Shown: piece by piece, positions 5,561 to 5,717 of the stretch
Numbering within the stretch: position 1 is the stretch's first letter
How the letters are laid out: each line of letters begins with the position of its first letter
Source of the DNA: Candidatus Eiseniibacteriota bacterium
GTDB taxonomy: Bacteria; Eisenbacteria; RBG-16-71-46; CAIMUX01; VGJL01
Assembly (NCBI GenBank): GCA_014729455.1
Contig: WJJW01000041.1
Span: 1-5,717 of the forward strand
Length of the DNA stretch: 5,717 nt
Reading direction: 5' to 3'
Notes under the pieces: generated by a model
Databases searched by the model: none
Told to the model about the DNA's origin: nothing
Seen by the model: only the letters and a program-made list of their open reading frames with translations
Translations under genes and position numbers: made by a program

Positions 5561-5717
5561 ACGAGAAACGACGCACGGTCCGCCCGGTGGCGGTCGCCGC
5601 GATGGGCGATCCCGGGATGGAAGATGACGGCCTCACCCTCCGCGTGATGGGGAGGGTCCGGCCCTTGCTGGGCGAGATCGCTCTGGTCGGGGAACGGACC
5701 CTTCCGCTGCGCAGGCC
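5557..5717 (+). CDS. Hydrogenase maturation protease-like protein, N-terminal part only
   Basis: An open frame begins at GTG (5557) with GAGGAG (5545-5550) six bases upstream and runs off the right edge after 53 complete codons. It reads MDEKRRTVRPVAVAAMGDPG, then MEDDGLTLRVMGRVRPLL, then a region with GEIALVGERTLPLRR. The hydrophobic strand VAVAAMG, the loop DPGMEDDG and the following helix have the spacing of the N-terminal GNPxxxDDG motif of the HyaD/HybD/HycI peptidase family (M52), which trims the C-terminus of nickel-iron hydrogenase large subunits. Here the Asn is replaced by Asp (GDP instead of GNP), so the match is imperfect. No hydrogenase gene lies in the window, and the rest of the protein, including the later conserved His, cannot be checked. 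Another Rossmann-like protein with a similar first loop remains possible. Confidence 0.5.
   Translation, partial: MDEKRRTVRPVAVAAMGDPGMEDDGLTLRVMGRVRPLLGEIALVGERTLPLRR

Overview
The window is 5,717 bases of GC-rich DNA with every supportable gene on the + strand. It looks like ordinary chromosome from a Gram-negative-type bacterium, because it carries lipoprotein and Sec signal peptides and a c-type cytochrome-like protein. Gene content and protein style (short lipoproteins with NTF2-like folds, a DUF885 protein close to the versions seen in deep-branching, mostly uncultured phyla) make me think of an uncultured lineage such as Candidatus Eisenbacteria. That placement is an impression, not a demonstration. 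I see no tRNA, rRNA, CRISPR array, insertion sequence, integrase or phage gene.

Layout from left to right: (1) the 3' end of a HAD-superfamily phosphatase gene (2-388). (2) An AT-richer gap with a hairpin and a possible promoter, then an exported protein with two CXXCH haem-binding motifs followed by a beta-rich domain (525-1055). (3) A strong GC hairpin, an extended -10-like promoter, and a complete gene for the universally conserved ATPase YchF (1150-2238). (4) A gap with a 17-bp palindrome, then a DUF885 metallopeptidase-like gene (2354-4072) whose active-site motif reads HEAYPGRH rather than the usual HEAYPGHH. (5) A lipoprotein with an NTF2-like domain (4140-4802), followed at once by a decayed tandem copy of itself (4813-5467). 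(6) A short leader with an 11-bp inverted repeat that covers the start codon of a truncated gene resembling hydrogenase maturation proteases (5557 to the window end).

The most interesting signals lie in the exported proteins. The cytochrome-like protein, the lipoprotein and the lipoprotein pseudogene all end in a similar tail: an acidic residue and Pro-Pro, about 15 residues of linker, then [S/T]WG-x-[M/I]-x-[S/A]-x-[Y/F] at the extreme C-terminus. The cytochrome-like protein is otherwise unrelated to the other two, so the tail may be a lineage-specific C-terminal module or sorting tag. The second signal is the pseudogene. Its ribosome-binding site is intact, but the start codon is ACG, there is an in-frame TAG, and one extra base shifts the frame. 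Undoing these gives 217 residues against 220 in the intact neighbour. The genes do not form one obvious pathway; apart from the tandem lipoprotein pair they look like separate or loosely linked units.
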